Assembly: GCF_001557235.1 (NCBI RefSeq)
Contig: NZ_LSJI01000044.1
Coordinates: 1 to 37,951 of the forward strand
Reading direction: 5' to 3'
Source of the DNA: Phenylobacterium sp. CCH9-H3
Lineage (GTDB): Bacteria; Pseudomonadota; Alphaproteobacteria; Caulobacterales; Caulobacteraceae
Length of the DNA stretch: 37,951 nucleotides
Shown: piece after piece, positions 36,420-37,951 of the stretch
Position numbering within the stretch: position 1 is the first letter of the stretch
Layout: each line of letters begins with the position of its first letter
The notes under the pieces: model-generated
What the model saw: the letters and a program-made list of their open reading frames with translations, nothing else
Database searches by the model: none
What the model was told of the DNA's origin: nothing
Position numbers and translations under genes: made by a program

Positions 36420-37125
36420 CGCCTGCCTCCCAGGAATAGGCCGCGGAGGCCTCGAGGATCCATGCGCCGGTCCGCCCGCCCCGGCAGCGTTCGAGCGCCA
36501 CGTGGAACCGCGGCGCGCCCAGACCGAATTCCCCGGCCGGGGGTTCGGACGGGGCGGACGCCACGCGCCATCGGGTTCCGGCCACCGAGCCGGCCGCCTC
36601 GGTCCTGGCCTTTCCCCCGAACGGGCGGCGCTTGATCACGAAACCCGTGGCGCCGCGCTTTTCGCAGGCCAGCTGCAGCCGGCGGCCGGCGGTCAGGTCC
36701 ACCGCCTCGACCTCTGCGAAGACGGCGGAAACGCCCACGGTGGCGAGGGCGTCCTCCATCACCGCCAGGGCCTCGGCCTCGTCGCGGACGCAGACCTGGA
36801 TCAGCCGCTCGGGCGGGAAGCCCAGGCCGGCCAGTCCAGGCGCCCAGAGGTCGTCCCGGCGCAGCACCCACACCGCCTCGCCCGTCCGGGCCAGGGGCGC
36901 GGCGGTAAGGGCTGCGAAGGCGGCGGGCGCGGCCGAGGTCTCGGCCTCCAGCCCCGCGCCGACGACCTCGTGCCAGCGCCCTAGCGCCAGGCCGCCGCCC
37001 GGCAGGCAGGCGTCCAGCCTTGCGTCGCCGAAGGGCAACACGCCGGCCTTGGCGCGTCCGCCGCTCTCGATGGCGGCGATCTTCGCAGCCAGGGCGGCGA
37101 TCCGCTTGGCGCGAAAATCGGACAT
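36154..37125 (-). CDS. imuA: ImuA, RecA-like mutasome protein with unusual overlap into imuB
   Basis: ImuA is a RecA-fold accessory protein without a working ATPase P-loop that acts with ImuB and DnaE2. The product begins MSDFRAKRIAALAAKIAAIESGG and includes GRWHEVVGAGLEAETSAAPAAF and VWVLRRDDLWAPGLAGLGFPPERLIQVCV, matching the family. Only about 235 codons lie before imuB starts at 36419. The frame then runs a further 266 bases, about 88 codons, inside imuB in another frame, with a Pro/Arg/Gly-rich sequence that looks like shadow coding. An ancestral stop may have been lost, or the overlap may be real. AGGAG before the ATG and an SOS box (37144-37158) support the start. Confidence 0.85.
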   Translation of the reverse strand: MSDFRAKRIAALAAKIAAIESGGRAKAGVLPFGDARLDACLPGGGLALGRWHEVVGAGLEAETSAAPAAFAALTAAPLARTGEAVWVLRRDDLWAPGLAGLGFPPERLIQVCVRDEAEALAVMEDALATVGVSAVFAEVEAVDLTAGRRLQLACEKRGATGFVIKRRPFGGKARTEAAGSVAGTRWRVASAPSEPPAGEFGLGAPRFHVALERCRGGRTGAWILEASAAYSWEAGDVAHPLRLVADLGDRELAPAQPRERRAPAAGPDRDRSPGPPPLGCERGGRQAWAARGPEGHRRHGPGPWSHHRRGRAGGGRRGPDRAG

Positions 37126-37143
37126 CGCTTTGGGACTCCTTTT

Positions 37144-37158
37144 GTTCCATCTTTGTTC
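37144..37158. promoter_or_regulatory. SOS box (LexA site) of the imuA-imuB-VOC-dnaE2 operon
   Basis: GTTC-CATCTTT-GTTC is an exact match to the alphaproteobacterial LexA consensus GTTC-N7-GTTC, 18 bases before the imuA start. A GAAC pair with a 4-base spacer follows (37161-37172). Its position indicates DNA-damage induction of the whole mutasome operon. Confidence 0.85.
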
Positions 37159-37275
37159 TGGAACTGTAGAACCAAGGAGTCAAGCCGGGGTCGCCGCCGA
37201 ATTCGATCCGGGCCGCGGTTGCCCCGTGTTCAGAAACCCGGGCAAAGTCGCGCCCGGAAAACGGGAGGCATGAGG

Positions 37276-37951
37276 ATGCGTTGGGCGGCAATCTTGGCGG
37301 CGGCATGGCTGGCGGCCGGCGCGGCCCAGGCTCAAACCTCCGTGAAGGCCCAGGTCGAAAGCGGCGTCCTTCTCGGCGAGGCGACCGAGCGGGCCAACGT
37401 CTTCCGCAACATTCCCTTCGCCGCCCCGCCGGTGGGCAAGCTGCGCTGGGCCCCGCCGCAGCCTGTCACCAGATGGGCGGGCGAGCGCGACGCCACGAAG
37501 AATGGCCCCTCCTGTCCCCAGCCCATGAACGCCAACGGCTCCCCGAACAGCGGCGGCGCCAATGGGCCGGTGAGCGAGGACTGCCTGCAGCTCAACGTGT
37601 TCGCGCCGAAGAGCGCCAAGGCCGCGCCGGTCATGGTCTGGATCCATGGCGGCAGCCACCGCACCGGGGCCGGCTGGATCTATGACGGCTCGAACTTCGC
37701 CCGCGACGGGATCGTCCTGGTCTCGATCAACTATCGCCTGGGGGCGCTTGGCTATTTCGCTCACCCGGCGCTGACCAAGGACGCCGGCGACGCCCCGACG
37801 GGCAATTTCGGCCTCATGGACCAGATCGCGGCTCTGGAATGGGTCAAGCGCAACGCCGCCGCGTTCGGCGGCGACCCGGGCAACGTCACAGTCTTCGGCG
37901 AATCCGCCGGCGGCATGAGCACCCTGGCCCTGCTCTCTACGCCCAAGGCCC
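37276..37951 (+). CDS. Type-B carboxylesterase (partial, runs off the window)
   Basis: The first 225 residues of an exported esterase. MRWAAILAAAWLAAGAAQA is a signal peptide with cleavage expected after AQA, giving a periplasmic or secreted enzyme. The mature part has the carboxylesterase pattern: FRNIPFAAPPVGKLRW, EDCLQLNVF, the oxyanion-hole segment MVWIHGGS, NYRLGALGYF, and the nucleophile elbow GESAGG with catalytic Ser210. The acid and histidine lie beyond the end. The ATG at 37276 has GGAGG seven bases upstream; an ATG at 37270 is too close to it. The gene is divergent from imuA. It hydrolyses an unknown ester. Confidence 0.93.
   Translation, partial: MRWAAILAAAWLAAGAAQAQTSVKAQVESGVLLGEATERANVFRNIPFAAPPVGKLRWAPPQPVTRWAGERDATKNGPSCPQPMNANGSPNSGGANGPVSEDCLQLNVFAPKSAKAAPVMVWIHGGSHRTGAGWIYDGSNFARDGIVLVSINYRLGALGYFAHPALTKDAGDAPTGNFGLMDQIAALEWVKRNAAAFGGDPGNVTVFGESAGGMSTLALLSTPKA

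Overview
The window is about 38 kb of GC-rich, densely coding DNA with a typical alphaproteobacterial gene set: TrcR/DUF1013, COQ9, an alpha-type serC-serA operon, an imuA-imuB-dnaE2 mutagenesis cassette behind a GTTC-N7-GTTC SOS box, and a RibBX-type ribB. This points to Caulobacterales, probably Caulobacter or Phenylobacterium. It reads as ordinary chromosome. I see no insertion sequence, integrase, phage gene, CRISPR array, rRNA or tRNA.

Layout: (1) 1-3281, the end of an acyl-CoA synthetase gene, then a LysR regulator divergent from ilvD with a palindrome between them. (2) 3509-5976, an FMN reductase gene translationally coupled to ribBX, then a DUF72 gene. (3) 6130-7926, a secreted serralysin/RTX metalloprotease. 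(4) 8038-10457, trcR, then ubiX and a DUF2390 gene between two small DUF465 genes. (5) 10460-12878, a diguanylate cyclase divergent from purE-purK. (6) 12910-13553, a small membrane protein/XRE repressor operon behind two perfect inverted repeats. (7) 13544-16677, coq9, rpsU (apparently with a CTG start) and ftsH. (8) 16731-22258, a GMC oxidoreductase, an orphan anti-sigma-like protein, folP, a zinc-ribbon protein, thiD, a nucleotidyltransferase-like gene and a GNAT gene. (9) 22354-26757, a PhzF-family enzyme, a small exported protein, a hybrid histidine kinase and two uncharacterised genes. (10) 26864-29792, serC-serA behind a structured leader. (11) 29815-31196, a BNR-repeat protein coupled to a MoaD/ThiS-like protein. 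(12) 31273-37158, an SOS-controlled imuA-imuB-VOC-dnaE2 operon. (13) 37276 to the end, a truncated type-B carboxylesterase gene.

Most genes are metabolic housekeeping: valine/isoleucine, serine, purine, folate, thiamine, riboflavin and ubiquinone synthesis. The least explained parts are a VOC-fold gene lodged inside the mutasome operon with overlapping or near-touching borders, an imuA frame running about 266 bases into imuB, the BNR/MoaD gene pair, the twin-operator XRE operon, a ribosome-binding site buried in a hairpin before the membrane protein at 26311, and the CTG start of rpsU. No wholly new defence or mobile system is evident. All functional calls rest on sequence motifs recognised by eye.
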